NCBI GenBank assembly: GCA_947480815.1
Contig: CANKEA010000099.1
Span: 1 to 5,539, forward strand
Length of the DNA stretch: 5,539 bases
Direction: 5' to 3'
DNA from: Caulobacterales bacterium
GTDB lineage: Bacteria; Pseudomonadota; Alphaproteobacteria; Caulobacterales; Caulobacteraceae
Shown here: one piece after another, positions 1 through 5,539 of the stretch
How the letters are laid out: every line of letters begins with the position of its first letter
How positions within the stretch are numbered: the first letter of the stretch is position 1
Made by a program: the position numbers and the translations under genes
Notes under the pieces: model-generated
Databases searched by the model: none
What the model was told of the DNA's origin: nothing
The model's input: the letters and a program-made list of their open reading frames with translations, nothing else

Positions 1-1
1 C

Positions 2-364
2 AAGCCCGTGACAGCTGCGCCAGTCCTCGCGCCTGTGAAGGCCGCCGCTGTGCCCGTTTCGGCCCCGGTGAAGGCGGTAACCCCGCCCGTCGCAGCCAAG
101 CCTGTGGTTGTTGCAACGGCCACCGTTGGATCGGTTGTGCAGATCGGGGCCTTCTCGTCCGCTGCTCTAGCGGGACAGGGTTGGTCGGACGCGGTCAAGC
201 TCGCGCCCGGACTTGCCACGGGCAAGGGCAAGAGCGTCACGCCGGTGGAGAGCGGCGGCAAGACGCTCTATCGCACCACGGTGACCGGCTTTGCCTCAAA
301 AAGTCAGGCTGACGCCTTCTGCGGTGCGCTTATGGCTGCCGGTAAGAGCTGCTTTATCCGTTGA
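2..364 (+). CDS. SPOR-domain protein, C-terminal part (5' end outside window)
   Basis: The reading frame is open to the window edge, so the true start lies upstream; a GTG at position 8 sits inside a low-complexity stretch and is unlikely to be the start. The first 42 or so visible residues form a Pro/Ala/Val/Lys-rich linker with repeated APVKA units. From about base 128 to the stop is a SPOR domain of about 78 residues. It opens with VQIGAFSS, has the central TLYRTTVTGF strand, and ends in FC...CFIR with two cysteines ten residues apart. SPOR domains bind glycan strands stripped of stem peptides, usually at the division septum. Family members are commonly anchored by one N-terminal membrane segment or a signal peptide, which would lie outside the window. 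The stop overlaps the nagZ start (TTGA), so the two are probably cotranscribed. The domain call is firm; the full protein and its exact role cannot be judged. Confidence 0.88.
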   Translation, partial: KPVTAAPVLAPVKAAAVPVSAPVKAVTPPVAAKPVVVATATVGSVVQIGAFSSAALAGQGWSDAVKLAPGLATGKGKSVTPVESGGKTLYRTTVTGFASKSQADAFCGALMAAGKSCFIR

Positions 365-1413
365 CGCATAGCGCCTGCATCTTTGGCTGCATGGGCCAGG
401 GTCTGAGCGCGGATGAGCGGGCGTTCTTCCGCGACGCGAAGCCTTGGGGCTTTATACTGTTCGCCCGCAATATCGGCACCGCCGAGCAGGTGAGGGCGCT
501 TACCCGCACGCTGCGCGAAGCCGTGGATGACGAATCAACCCTGATCTTCATCGATCAGGAGGGCGGGCGTGTGCAGCGGCTCAAGCCGCCGCTGGCGCGA
601 CTGCGCCATCCGTCCCTACCGTTTGGCGAGCTTTACAAGCGTGATCCCGACGCGGCGACAAGGGCTGTGTACCTCAACCACCGTCTGCTGGCGTATGAAC
701 TGGCCGCAGTGGGTATCGACGCGGACTGCGCCCCTTGCGTCGATCTATTGCATCCTGACGGCCATGGCATCATCGGCGACCGCGCCTTCGGTACGGATCC
801 TGATCTGGTCGCCGCGCTTGGGCGCGCGGCTTGCGACGGGCTGCGCTCGGGCGGGGTGGTGCCGGTGATAAAGCATATCCCTGGCCATGGCCGTGCGGCT
901 GTCGACAGCCACCTGGCTCTGCCGGTGGTGGCCACCGACCTCGACAGCTTGGATTCGACCGACTTTTTGCCTTTCCGCGCCCTGAAAGGCGAGGCCATGG
1001 CCATGACCGCCCATGTAGTCTACGCGGCGGCGGACCCAGACCGCGCCCTGACTGTTTCGACGAAGGCGATCGATGAGATCGTGCGGGGGCGGATCGGATT
1101 CGACGGCCTGCTCCTGAGCGACGATCTTTCCATGAAGGCCCTGGGTGGTGGGCTGTCCAGCCGAGCTGCCAGCGCCATCGGTGCGGGGTGCGAGGTGGCG
1201 CTGCATGGCAATGGTGCCTTGGTGGGCGAGCCCGTGCGCGACCTGATGGGCGAGCTCGTCGCGGTGGCCAAGGCTTGCGGAACCCTATCGGGAAAGGCCC
1301 TGCAGCGCGCAACGGCCGCGCGGGCGGCAAGCCGACAGCGCTCCGCCTTCGATTCACGGGAGGCCGAGACTGAGCTTGCTCTGCTGGGGCTGGGCGGCAG
1401 GGTGGCGGCATGA
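361..1413 (+). CDS. nagZ: Beta-N-acetylhexosaminidase NagZ (glycoside hydrolase family 3)
   Basis: This 350-residue protein is close to the usual NagZ length of about 340. NagZ is a cytoplasmic enzyme that removes N-acetylglucosamine from GlcNAc-anhydroMurNAc (peptides) during peptidoglycan recycling; in some bacteria its product signals AmpC induction. Family motifs are in order: WGFILFARN (29-37), IDQEGGRVQRL (64-74), GDRAFG (139-144), KHIPGHG (171-177) followed by DSH (182-184), the flexible loop carrying the His/Asp general acid-base pair, and LLSDDLSM (251-258), whose first Asp (254) is the expected nucleophile. All catalytic residues are present. The start is TTG at 361, overlapping the upstream stop. 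An in-frame ATG at 391 is possible, but residues 1-10 (ending IFGC) fit the family's first beta-strand, so TTG is preferred. No strong ribosome site precedes it, which fits translational coupling. It overlaps scpA by ATGA. Confidence 0.95.
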   Translation: MTHSACIFGCMGQGLSADERAFFRDAKPWGFILFARNIGTAEQVRALTRTLREAVDDESTLIFIDQEGGRVQRLKPPLARLRHPSLPFGELYKRDPDAATRAVYLNHRLLAYELAAVGIDADCAPCVDLLHPDGHGIIGDRAFGTDPDLVAALGRAACDGLRSGGVVPVIKHIPGHGRAAVDSHLALPVVATDLDSLDSTDFLPFRALKGEAMAMTAHVVYAAADPDRALTVSTKAIDEIVRGRIGFDGLLLSDDLSMKALGGGLSSRAASAIGAGCEVALHGNGALVGEPVRDLMGELVAVAKACGTLSGKALQRATAARAASRQRSAFDSREAETELALLGLGGRVAA

Positions 1414-2231
1414 GCGAACCATTTCAGCCGCCGCTGATGTTCGACGCCGCTTCGCGGGCAGCGGAGGACGGCGATGCCCTGATCATTGATCTGGATGGCT
1501 ATGAGGGCCCGCTGCATGCTCTTTTGGCCCTTGCCCGCACCCAGAAGGTCGATCTGCTCAAACTGTCAATCGCTCAGCTTGCCGACCAGTATCTGGCCTT
1601 TGTGCGCGGGGCGACGCGGCTACGCTTCGCGCTGGCCGCCGACTATCTGGTCATGGCGGCCTGGCTAACCTATCTGAAGTCGCGTCTGCTGCTGCCCAAG
1701 GCCGAGCGGCCGCGGGGCGAGGAGATGCCGCCTGAACAGGTGGCTTCGAATCTGGCCTTTCGGCTGGCCAAGTTGGATGCCATGCGGTCGGCGGGCGAGG
1801 CCCTGGCCAACGGGCCGCGCCTCAAGCGCGATATTTTCACCCGCGGCGATCCGCAGGCAATCACCATCATTCCGTCGCAGAAGCTCGAGGGCGACCTCTA
1901 TGCCCTAATGAGCGCCTATATCGGCTTCCGTCGGCGTGATGCCTCGCGCACCTACGCCCCCGCCACACCGAGCGCCTATCCGCTCGAAGCCGCCCGCGAG
2001 CGGCTGCGCCATCTGCTGCCGGAACTTGAGGCCTGGACGTCGCTGGCCTGGGTGGCACCGGAGGGCCGTGATGCGACCGTGGAGGGCCGCAGTCCCAGTC
2101 GTGCCTCGTTCCTGGCCTCGACTCTCTCGGCGAGCCTAGAATTGGTCAAGGAAGGGTCGCTGGAAGCGCGCCAGACCGAGGCGTTTGCAGACCTTTACGT
2201 TCGTATCCGGCCAGATGCACAGGCGGCATGA
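1410..2231 (+). CDS. scpA: Segregation and condensation protein A (ScpA kleisin)
   Basis: ScpA is the kleisin subunit of the bacterial SMC-ScpAB condensin. It bridges the SMC heads and binds ScpB, acting on the nucleoid in chromosome compaction and segregation. The 273-residue product has a short N-terminal extension (1-25) and then the SMC-neck-binding domain: DGYEGPLHALLALART (29-44), QKVDLLKLSIAQLADQYL (45-62) and the signature helix AADYLVMAAWL plus KSRLLLP (76-96). A charged middle region follows, and a C-terminal winged helix (about 229-267: RASFLASTLSASLELVKEGS, then ARQTEAFADLYVR) that contacts the SMC head cap. The ATG overlaps the nagZ stop by ATGA; AGGGTGG at 1399-1405 may serve as ribosome site. 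It is directly followed by and overlaps scpB, its obligate partner. Nothing is missing; the call rests on recognised family motifs. Confidence 0.95.
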   Translation: MSEPFQPPLMFDAASRAAEDGDALIIDLDGYEGPLHALLALARTQKVDLLKLSIAQLADQYLAFVRGATRLRFALAADYLVMAAWLTYLKSRLLLPKAERPRGEEMPPEQVASNLAFRLAKLDAMRSAGEALANGPRLKRDIFTRGDPQAITIIPSQKLEGDLYALMSAYIGFRRRDASRTYAPATPSAYPLEAARERLRHLLPELEAWTSLAWVAPEGRDATVEGRSPSRASFLASTLSASLELVKEGSLEARQTEAFADLYVRIRPDAQAA

Positions 2232-2884
2232 GCGACGTTTTCGATATCTTAGCATTAGAACGCAACGTGGAGGCACTGCTATTTGCCGCCGCCGGGCCGC
2301 TGTCGCTGGCCGATCTGGAACAGCGCCTGCCGGACGGGGCGGAGGTTGCGGTGGCCCTCGCAGCCCTGGCGGTGCGTTATGCCGGGCGTGGCGTCAACCT
2401 GGTTTCGGTCGCTGGGCGCTGGCGGTTTCAAACGGCGCCGGACTTGTCCTATCTGATGACCCAGGAGCGAGAGGAGCCGCGGCGGCTTTCCAAGGCGGCG
2501 CAAGAGACCCTGGCGATAATCGCCTATCACCAGCCGGTGACGCGTGCCGAGATCGAGGCAGTGCGCGGGGTGCAGACCCGAGGCGGGGCACTCGACGTCT
2601 TGCTTGAGCTAGGGCTGGTGAAGATGCGGGGACGGCGCCGCACGCCTGGCCGGCCCGTGACCTTTGGCACGACGGACGCCTTCTTGGAGCACTACGGCTT
2701 GGCCAACTTGGCAGATTTGCCGGGTGCCTCGGAGATGAAGGCCTCTGGTCTACTGGCCATGGATTTGCCCCCCGGCTTTGCGCCGCCCCAGCTCTTGGAT
2801 GGCCTGGCCGAGGACGAAGAGCCCCTGGACGTCGACGACGCCCCCGAATTTGCGCAGGATTTCGTCGGCTCAGGAGAGCCTTAA
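2228..2884 (+). CDS. scpB: Segregation and condensation protein B (ScpB)
   Basis: ScpB dimerises and binds the central segment of ScpA in the SMC-ScpAB complex. The 218-residue protein has two winged-helix domains. The first covers about 10-80 ([20 protein letters not shown], then [11 protein letters not shown]). The second, about 86-165, holds the best conserved block: [20 protein letters not shown] (87-106), EIEAVRGV (108-115), then [20 protein letters not shown] (138-157) and NLADLP (160-165). The GRRRTPGRP wing is the form I recall from alphaproteobacteria. The tail from about 193 is acidic ([11 protein letters not shown]) and probably disordered. The ATG overlaps the scpA stop (ATGA). 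AGGCGG at 2221-2226 is too close to the ATG to be a normal ribosome site, so coupling to scpA translation is likely. It is the last gene of the first block, and no U-tract terminator is visible after the TAA. Confidence 0.94.
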   Translation: MSDVFDILALERNVEALLFAAAGPLSLADLEQRLPDGAEVAVALAALAVRYAGRGVNLVSVAGRWRFQTAPDLSYLMTQEREEPRRLSKAAQETLAIIAYHQPVTRAEIEAVRGVQTRGGALDVLLELGLVKMRGRRRTPGRPVTFGTTDAFLEHYGLANLADLPGASEMKASGLLAMDLPPGFAPPQLLDGLAEDEEPLDVDDAPEFAQDFVGSGEP

Positions 2885-2906
2885 GGCCGCATGGGCAAAG
2901 CGTCGC

Positions 2907-2934
2907 TTGGCGCGGGCGTTGGAAAGCCTATATT
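2907..2934 (+). promoter_or_regulatory. Candidate housekeeping promoter for the tat genes
   Basis: TTGGCG (2907-2912) and TATATT (2929-2934) are separated by 16 bases, a good match to a sigma-70/sigma-73 type -35/-10 pair. The predicted start is near 2941, giving a leader of about 50 bases before tatA. It lies in the only gap between scpB and tatA, so tatA could be expressed independently of the nagZ-scpAB block. A short GC hairpin (CCGGC/GCCGG, 2958-2970) is in the predicted leader. Predicted from sequence only. Confidence 0.5.
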
Positions 2935-2979
2935 GCGGTGTCATTAAAAACGGCTCACCGGCCGCGCCGGCAGGGAAAC

Positions 2980-2983
2980 GGAG
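2980..2983 (+). promoter_or_regulatory. Shine-Dalgarno site that fixes the tatA start
   Basis: GGAG ends seven bases before the ATG at 2991, which is ideal spacing. The next in-frame ATG (3000) would be 16 bases away, so 2991 is the better start. This is one of the few clear ribosome sites in the window; most other genes start in stop/start overlaps. Confidence 0.65.
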
Positions 2984-2990
2984 TTTCGTC

Positions 2991-3203
2991 ATGGGTAGCA
3001 TGTCCCCAATCCATTGGCTCATCGTTGCGGTGGTGGTTCTGCTGCTGTTTGGCGGCAGCGGTAAGCTTTCGAGCATCATGGGCGATGCCGCCAAGGGCGT
3101 GAAAGCCTTCAAGGACGGTCTCAAGGACGAGGACATTGTCGAGAAAACCGGATCTGCCCTGCCGCGCAAGGACGCGGAAAAGGAAGAGCCGCGCAAGAGC
3201 TAA
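2991..3203 (+). CDS. tatA: Sec-independent protein translocase subunit TatA
   Basis: TatA oligomerises in the inner membrane to form the passage for folded twin-arginine substrates. The 70-residue protein has the standard plan: a short periplasmic N-terminus (MGSMSPIHW), one membrane helix (about 9-20, [11 protein letters not shown]), the FG hinge (F20-G21), an amphipathic helix (about 25-47, with [15 protein letters not shown]) and a charged, soluble tail rich in Lys/Glu (48-70). The [14 protein letters not shown] stretch distinguishes TatA from TatB. The frame is open well upstream, inside scpB, but hydropathy, family length and the GGAG site all place the start at 2991. It has its own candidate promoter and is separated from tatB by 170 bases, which would allow TatA to be made in excess over TatB and TatC, as is known for Tat systems. 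Confidence 0.93.
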   Translation: MGSMSPIHWLIVAVVVLLLFGGSGKLSSIMGDAAKGVKAFKDGLKDEDIVEKTGSALPRKDAEKEEPRKS

Positions 3204-3224
3204 GCGCCTAAAGCGTTTGGCCGG

Positions 3225-3257
3225 AAGCGGGTTGCGGTTTCGCCGCTAATCGCGCTT
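3225..3257 (+). other. Stem-loop 21 bases after the tatA stop
   Basis: Three stacked stems can form: AAGCG/CGCTT (3225-3229 with 3253-3257), GGTT/AATC (3230-3233 with 3248-3251, one G-U pair) and GCGG/CCGC (3234-3237 with 3243-3246). The loop is TTTCG, with single bulged bases at 3247 and 3252. Only a short, broken T stretch follows (CTTTGTGG), so it is not a classical intrinsic terminator. It could be an attenuator, or could protect the 3' end of a processed tatA message, either way raising TatA over TatBC. Found by eye; not folded by program. Confidence 0.4.
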
Positions 3258-3323
3258 TGTGGCTCTGAATTGACGTGTGCGTTGCAGATTTTGGGCGCTA
3301 TCTTCCAATATCATCCCCTTCAT

Positions 3324-3351
3324 GCGCCTCGCGGCGCTTGATCCCAGGCGC
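3324..3351 (+). other. GC hairpin with an alternative partner in the tatB leader
   Basis: GCGCC (3324-3328) can pair with GGCGC at 3333-3337 (loop TCGC) or with a second GGCGC at 3347-3351. The two pairings exclude each other. The structure ends 22 bases before the tatB ATG, in a leader without a clear Shine-Dalgarno site. It could influence tatB translation, but in GC-rich DNA such short pairings also arise by chance. Confidence 0.25.
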
Positions 3352-3373
3352 GCGCAGGCCCAAAAGCCAAACC

Positions 3374-3904
3374 ATGCTTCCTCAAGTCGGCTCGCTAGAA
3401 TACCTCGTCATCGCCATCGTCGCCTTATTGGTGATCGGGCCGAAAGACTTGCCGCTCATGCTGCGCAAAATGGGCAAATTCGTCGGCCGCCTGCGAGGGA
3501 TGGCCAATGAGTTCCGCGCCAGTTTCGATGAGATGGCCCGCCAGTCCGAACTTGACGACCTGCGCAAGGAAGTGGCCGCCATGCGAGAGACGGCGCTATC
3601 GGAAAAGGCTGCGGTGGATGAACATATTACCGCGATCGACAATACTATTCACGGCGGCACCACCATGATCGACGGTGCGCCCTACAATCCCGCCGAGCCG
3701 GAATCGTATCTGCGTTATCCTGAGACCCAGGCCGAGAAGATCATCAACCGCAAGAAGCGGGTGGCTGAGGCCGAGGGGCCTACGGCTCGACCGAAAGCCA
3801 AATCCAAGATCACCAGTGCCAAAATCAAGCCGCCGACCGTTAGTTCGGTCGCCAAGCCCGCGGCGAAAGCCAAGGCTCCAGCTAAGCCCAAGGCCAAGCC
3901 GTGA
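3374..3904 (+). CDS. tatB: Sec-independent protein translocase subunit TatB
   Basis: TatB pairs with TatC to form the receptor for twin-arginine signal peptides in the inner membrane. The 176-residue protein has the TatB N-terminus: short lead-in with the conserved acidic residue (E9 in GSLEYL), membrane helix (about 9-21), the GPKDLP hinge (22-27) and a long amphipathic helix (LRKMGKFVGRLRGMANEFRA, 30-49). FDEMARQSELDDLRKEV (51-67) is a stretch I recall as typical of alphaproteobacterial TatB. The middle is variable, with EPESYLRYP at about 108-116. The tail (139-176) is a Lys/Ala/Pro-rich run with PKAK units, probably disordered. The frame is open upstream to about 3275, but that extension is polar and would bury the membrane helix, so ATG 3374 is chosen; no good ribosome site precedes it. 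The stop overlaps the tatC GTG (GTGA). Confidence 0.93.
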   Translation: MLPQVGSLEYLVIAIVALLVIGPKDLPLMLRKMGKFVGRLRGMANEFRASFDEMARQSELDDLRKEVAAMRETALSEKAAVDEHITAIDNTIHGGTTMIDGAPYNPAEPESYLRYPETQAEKIINRKKRVAEAEGPTARPKAKSKITSAKIKPPTVSSVAKPAAKAKAPAKPKAKP

Positions 3905-4788
3905 CCGACCAGCCGCCCGAAGAGCATGAGATCGAGGCCTCCCGCGCGCCCCTGCTCGATCACCTTATCGAACTACGCTCGCGCCTGCTGGTCAGTGTGG
4001 TGGCCGTAGCGATCACCTTTGGGATCTGTTTTCTGTTCGCCGGTCAGATCTACCTTGTCTTGATCCACCCGTTTGAGGTGGGCTCTGGCCTGCTGGCCGA
4101 GCAGAAGGTGGCCGGCAGCCATCATGGCCCGTTCGACCTGCTGTTGACCTTGATCGGGTTAAAAGCCGCGCCGACTGTTGCGGCGGGCTCGATGAAGTTC
4201 ATCTTCACCGCCCCGCTGGAGTTCTTCTTCACCAAGATCAAGTTGGCGGGCTTCGGTGCCGTGGTGATGGCCTTCCCGGTTCTGGCCTGGCAGCTGTACC
4301 GTTTTGTCGCGCCGGGGCTGTACCGCAAAGAGCGGCACGCTCTCTTACCGTTTCTGCTGGCCTCGCCTGTGCTGTTCGCGGCCGGGGCGGCGCTGGTTTA
4401 TTATATCATGCTGCCGTTCGTGCTGTGGTTTGCCCTGAGCCAGCAGATCGTGGGTGCCGGCGGTGTCACCGTTGAGCTGATGCCGAAGGTGTCGGAATAT
4501 CTGACCCTGGTCACCACCCTGCTGATGGCCTTTGGGCTTTGTTTCCAGCTTCCGGTCGTCTTGGCGCTCGCCGGACTGGCGGGTCTGGTCGACAGCAAGA
4601 TGCTGCGGGCCGGGAGGCGCTACGCCATTGTGGCCATATTCGTGGTGGCCGCCATCCTGACCCCGCCGGACCCGATCAGCCAGGTCACCTTGGCGGTGCC
4701 GATGATTATACTCTACGAAATGTCGCTTATTTGCGTCTGGCTTCTTGAGCGCCGCCGCAAACGGGACGATGCGGCGGCGAAGGGCTAA
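3901..4788 (+). CDS. tatC: Sec-independent protein translocase subunit TatC
   Basis: TatC is the six-helix membrane core of the Tat receptor and binds the twin-arginine signal. The product is 295 residues, longer than the roughly 258 of E. coli TatC. Recognised elements: cytoplasmic DHLIELRSRLL (20-30), first membrane helix (about 29-51), a long periplasmic loop (about 52-99), FIFTAPLEFFFTKIKL (100-115), RFVAPGLYRKE (134-144; F135 and E144 match E. coli F94 and E103), PKVSEYL (195-201), MAFGLCFQLPVV (209-220), and TPPDPISQ (254-261; D257 and Q261 match the conserved Asp and Gln of E. coli TatC). The extra length is mainly in the first periplasmic loop. Gln216 stands where E. coli has Glu170, apparently a normal variant. 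The start is GTG, overlapping the tatB stop. AAGG (3890-3893) is seven bases upstream, and no other in-frame ATG precedes residue 98. Confidence 0.95.
   Translation: MTDQPPEEHEIEASRAPLLDHLIELRSRLLVSVVAVAITFGICFLFAGQIYLVLIHPFEVGSGLLAEQKVAGSHHGPFDLLLTLIGLKAAPTVAAGSMKFIFTAPLEFFFTKIKLAGFGAVVMAFPVLAWQLYRFVAPGLYRKERHALLPFLLASPVLFAAGAALVYYIMLPFVLWFALSQQIVGAGGVTVELMPKVSEYLTLVTTLLMAFGLCFQLPVVLALAGLAGLVDSKMLRAGRRYAIVAIFVVAAILTPPDPISQVTLAVPMIILYEMSLICVWLLERRRKRDDAAAKG
4750..4779 (+). other. Perfect 9-bp GC stem-loop at the 3' end of tatC
   Basis: CGCCGCCGC (4750-4758) is exactly complementary to GCGGCGGCG (4771-4779), with a 12-base loop, ending six bases before the tatC stop codon. No T-run follows, so it is not a standard intrinsic terminator. 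It could stabilise the 3' end of the tat message. It is also within coding sequence for ERRRKRDDAA, where Arg and Ala codons can give such complementarity by chance. Confidence 0.4.
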
Positions 4789-4884
4789 CCCCCAACCTGG
4801 CTGCGACCCTGGCTTTGCATGGGCCTGCGGACTGCTCTGGTGCCATGATGCGTCGCCATGACGCCGGATTCGCCGCCTAAACCG

Positions 4885-4913
4885 TTGGCACCCTCGGCAA
4901 CGCGCCTTATGAA
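4885..4913 (+). promoter_or_regulatory. Candidate serS promoter giving a leaderless transcript
   Basis: TTGGCA (4885-4890) and TATGAA (4908-4913) are spaced by exactly 17 bases. If the -10 hexamer occupies -12 to -7, the start site falls at 4920, the A of the serS ATG. The absence of any Shine-Dalgarno-like sequence before that ATG agrees with leaderless translation, which is common in Caulobacter and relatives. Predicted from sequence only. Confidence 0.4.
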
Positions 4914-4919
4914 ACCTTC

Positions 4920-5539
4920 ATGCACGACATCAAGGCCATTCGGGAAAACCCCGACCACTACGAGCGCGCCTGGGCCGGTAAGGGTCAGGCTGGCAAGTCC
5001 GCCCAGGCCGTGGCGCTGGACGCCCAGATGCGGGCGGCCCTTACCGCAGCCGAACAGGCGCAGGCCAAGCGCAATGAGCTTTCCAAGCTGATCGGTCAGG
5101 CCAAGGCCAAGAAGGATGACTGCGAGGCCCAGCGCCTTCTGGCCGAGGTGGATACGCTGAAGGGGCAGGGGAGTGATGCCGTTGAGGCGCAGGCTAGGTT
5201 GGCCGCCGAGCTGCGCGATCTTCTGGCCGCCCTGCCGAACATCCCGGCGCCTGACGTGCCGGTCGGAGCGGACGAGCACGAAAACGTCGAAGTGCGGCGC
5301 TGGGGCACGCCCCGTGCCATCAACACACCTAAGGATCACGTCGATATCGGCGAGCGCTTGGGTGGAATGGATTTCGAAGCGGCGGCGCGGATGTCGGGGG
5401 CCCGATTCGTCGTACTCAAGGGCGAGGTAGCGCGGCTGGAGCGGGCCATCGGGCAGTTCATGCTCGATCATCAGACCCAGCAGAACGGCTATACCGAGGT
5501 CTCGCCGCCATTGCTGGTGCGTGGCCATGCGATGTTCGG
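4920..5539 (+). CDS. serS: Seryl-tRNA synthetase, N-terminal half (3' end outside window)
   Basis: SerS charges tRNA-Ser (and tRNA-Sec where present) with serine in the cytoplasm. The visible 206 codons begin with [14 protein letters not shown], the typical SerS N-terminus. Next comes the long antiparallel coiled-coil arm that grips the tRNA long variable arm (about 28-103, including [19 protein letters not shown] and then [18 protein letters not shown]). The link to the catalytic core follows ([17 protein letters not shown], 113-129; [20 protein letters not shown], 139-158; [20 protein letters not shown], 159-178), up to the motif 1 region of class II synthetases ([11 protein letters not shown], 190-200). 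Motifs 2 and 3 would lie beyond the window, so catalytic residues cannot be checked. ATG 4920 is the only start that gives the conserved N-terminus; the ATG at 4909 is in another frame. The gap to tatC is 131 bases with a candidate promoter of its own, so serS is probably a separate unit. Confidence 0.95.
   Translation, partial: MHDIKAIRENPDHYERAWAGKGQAGKSAQAVALDAQMRAALTAAEQAQAKRNELSKLIGQAKAKKDDCEAQRLLAEVDTLKGQGSDAVEAQARLAAELRDLLAALPNIPAPDVPVGADEHENVEVRRWGTPRAINTPKDHVDIGERLGGMDFEAAARMSGARFVVLKGEVARLERAIGQFMLDHQTQQNGYTEVSPPLLVRGHAMF

Noticed and set aside
8..10. GTG as the start of the SPOR protein
   Set aside because: It falls inside a continuing Pro/Ala/Val linker open to the window edge, and a SPOR protein needs an N-terminal export or membrane segment, which is absent here.
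770..1411. A 213-codon open frame on the minus strand inside nagZ
   Set aside because: Its product is dominated by Arg, Pro and Ala with no recognisable domain, and it lies entirely opposite a clear GH3 enzyme. It is a codon-bias shadow of GC-rich coding DNA.
2185..2607. A 140-codon + frame across the scpA-scpB junction
   Set aside because: It overlaps both ScpA and ScpB in another frame and its product is low-complexity Gly/Arg/Ala sequence.
2885..2910. Terminator after scpB
   Set aside because: Only a four-pair stem with a three-base loop (AAGC/GCTT, 2898-2908) is present, without a T-run, and it overlaps the candidate -35.
2778..2990. In-frame upstream extension of tatA
   Set aside because: It overlaps the scpB coding end, has no membrane or signal character, and the GGAG site plus family length place the start at 2991.
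3270..3311. Promoter-like sequences before tatB (TTGACG at 3270-3275; TTGCAG-18-CAATAT at 3282-3311; TATCTT at 3299-3304)
   Set aside because: The good -35 (TTGACG) is 23 bases from TATCTT, too far for one promoter, and the correctly spaced pair has a weak -10. A tatB promoter is possible, but I cannot support one.
3275..3373. In-frame upstream extension of tatB
   Set aside because: A 33-residue polar, Arg-rich lead-in before the TatB membrane helix is not seen in the family, and the conserved N-terminus begins at 3374.
4785..5528. A 247-codon open frame on the minus strand opposite serS
   Set aside because: It mirrors the conserved SerS coding frame, shows no family motif, and such long antisense frames are expected in GC-rich genes.

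Overview
The window is GC-rich, densely coded DNA read entirely on the + strand. Gene order and protein sequences point to an alphaproteobacterium, most likely of the Caulobacterales (Caulobacter, Phenylobacterium, Brevundimonas or Asticcacaulis type). This rests on remembered family sequences and the neighbourhood SPOR protein, nagZ, scpA, scpB, tatA, tatB, tatC, serS; no search was run.

Region 1 (start to 2884) is a tightly coupled block of four genes: the 3' end of a SPOR-domain cell-wall protein, beta-N-acetylhexosaminidase NagZ (peptidoglycan recycling), and the condensin partners ScpA and ScpB. Each junction is a 4-base stop/start overlap (TTGA, ATGA, ATGA). Region 2 (2885 to 4788) holds the complete twin-arginine translocase tatA-tatB-tatC. 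A good housekeeping-type promoter lies in the 106-base gap before tatA. The tatA-tatB gap is 170 bases and contains a stem-loop, while tatB and tatC overlap by GTGA. Region 3 (4789 to the end) is a 131-base gap followed by the first 206 codons of seryl-tRNA synthetase. A -35/-10 pair is placed so that transcription would begin at or next to the serS ATG, suggesting a leaderless message.

Together the genes cover envelope growth and turnover (SPOR, NagZ), chromosome condensation (ScpAB with SMC, encoded elsewhere), export of folded proteins (TatABC) and translation (SerS). All reading frames look intact, and I see no mobile element, CRISPR array, rRNA or tRNA. This is an ordinary housekeeping region and I found no convincing undescribed system. 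The points worth a second look are regulatory (leaderless serS, stem-loops around the tat genes) and structural (an enlarged periplasmic loop in TatC).
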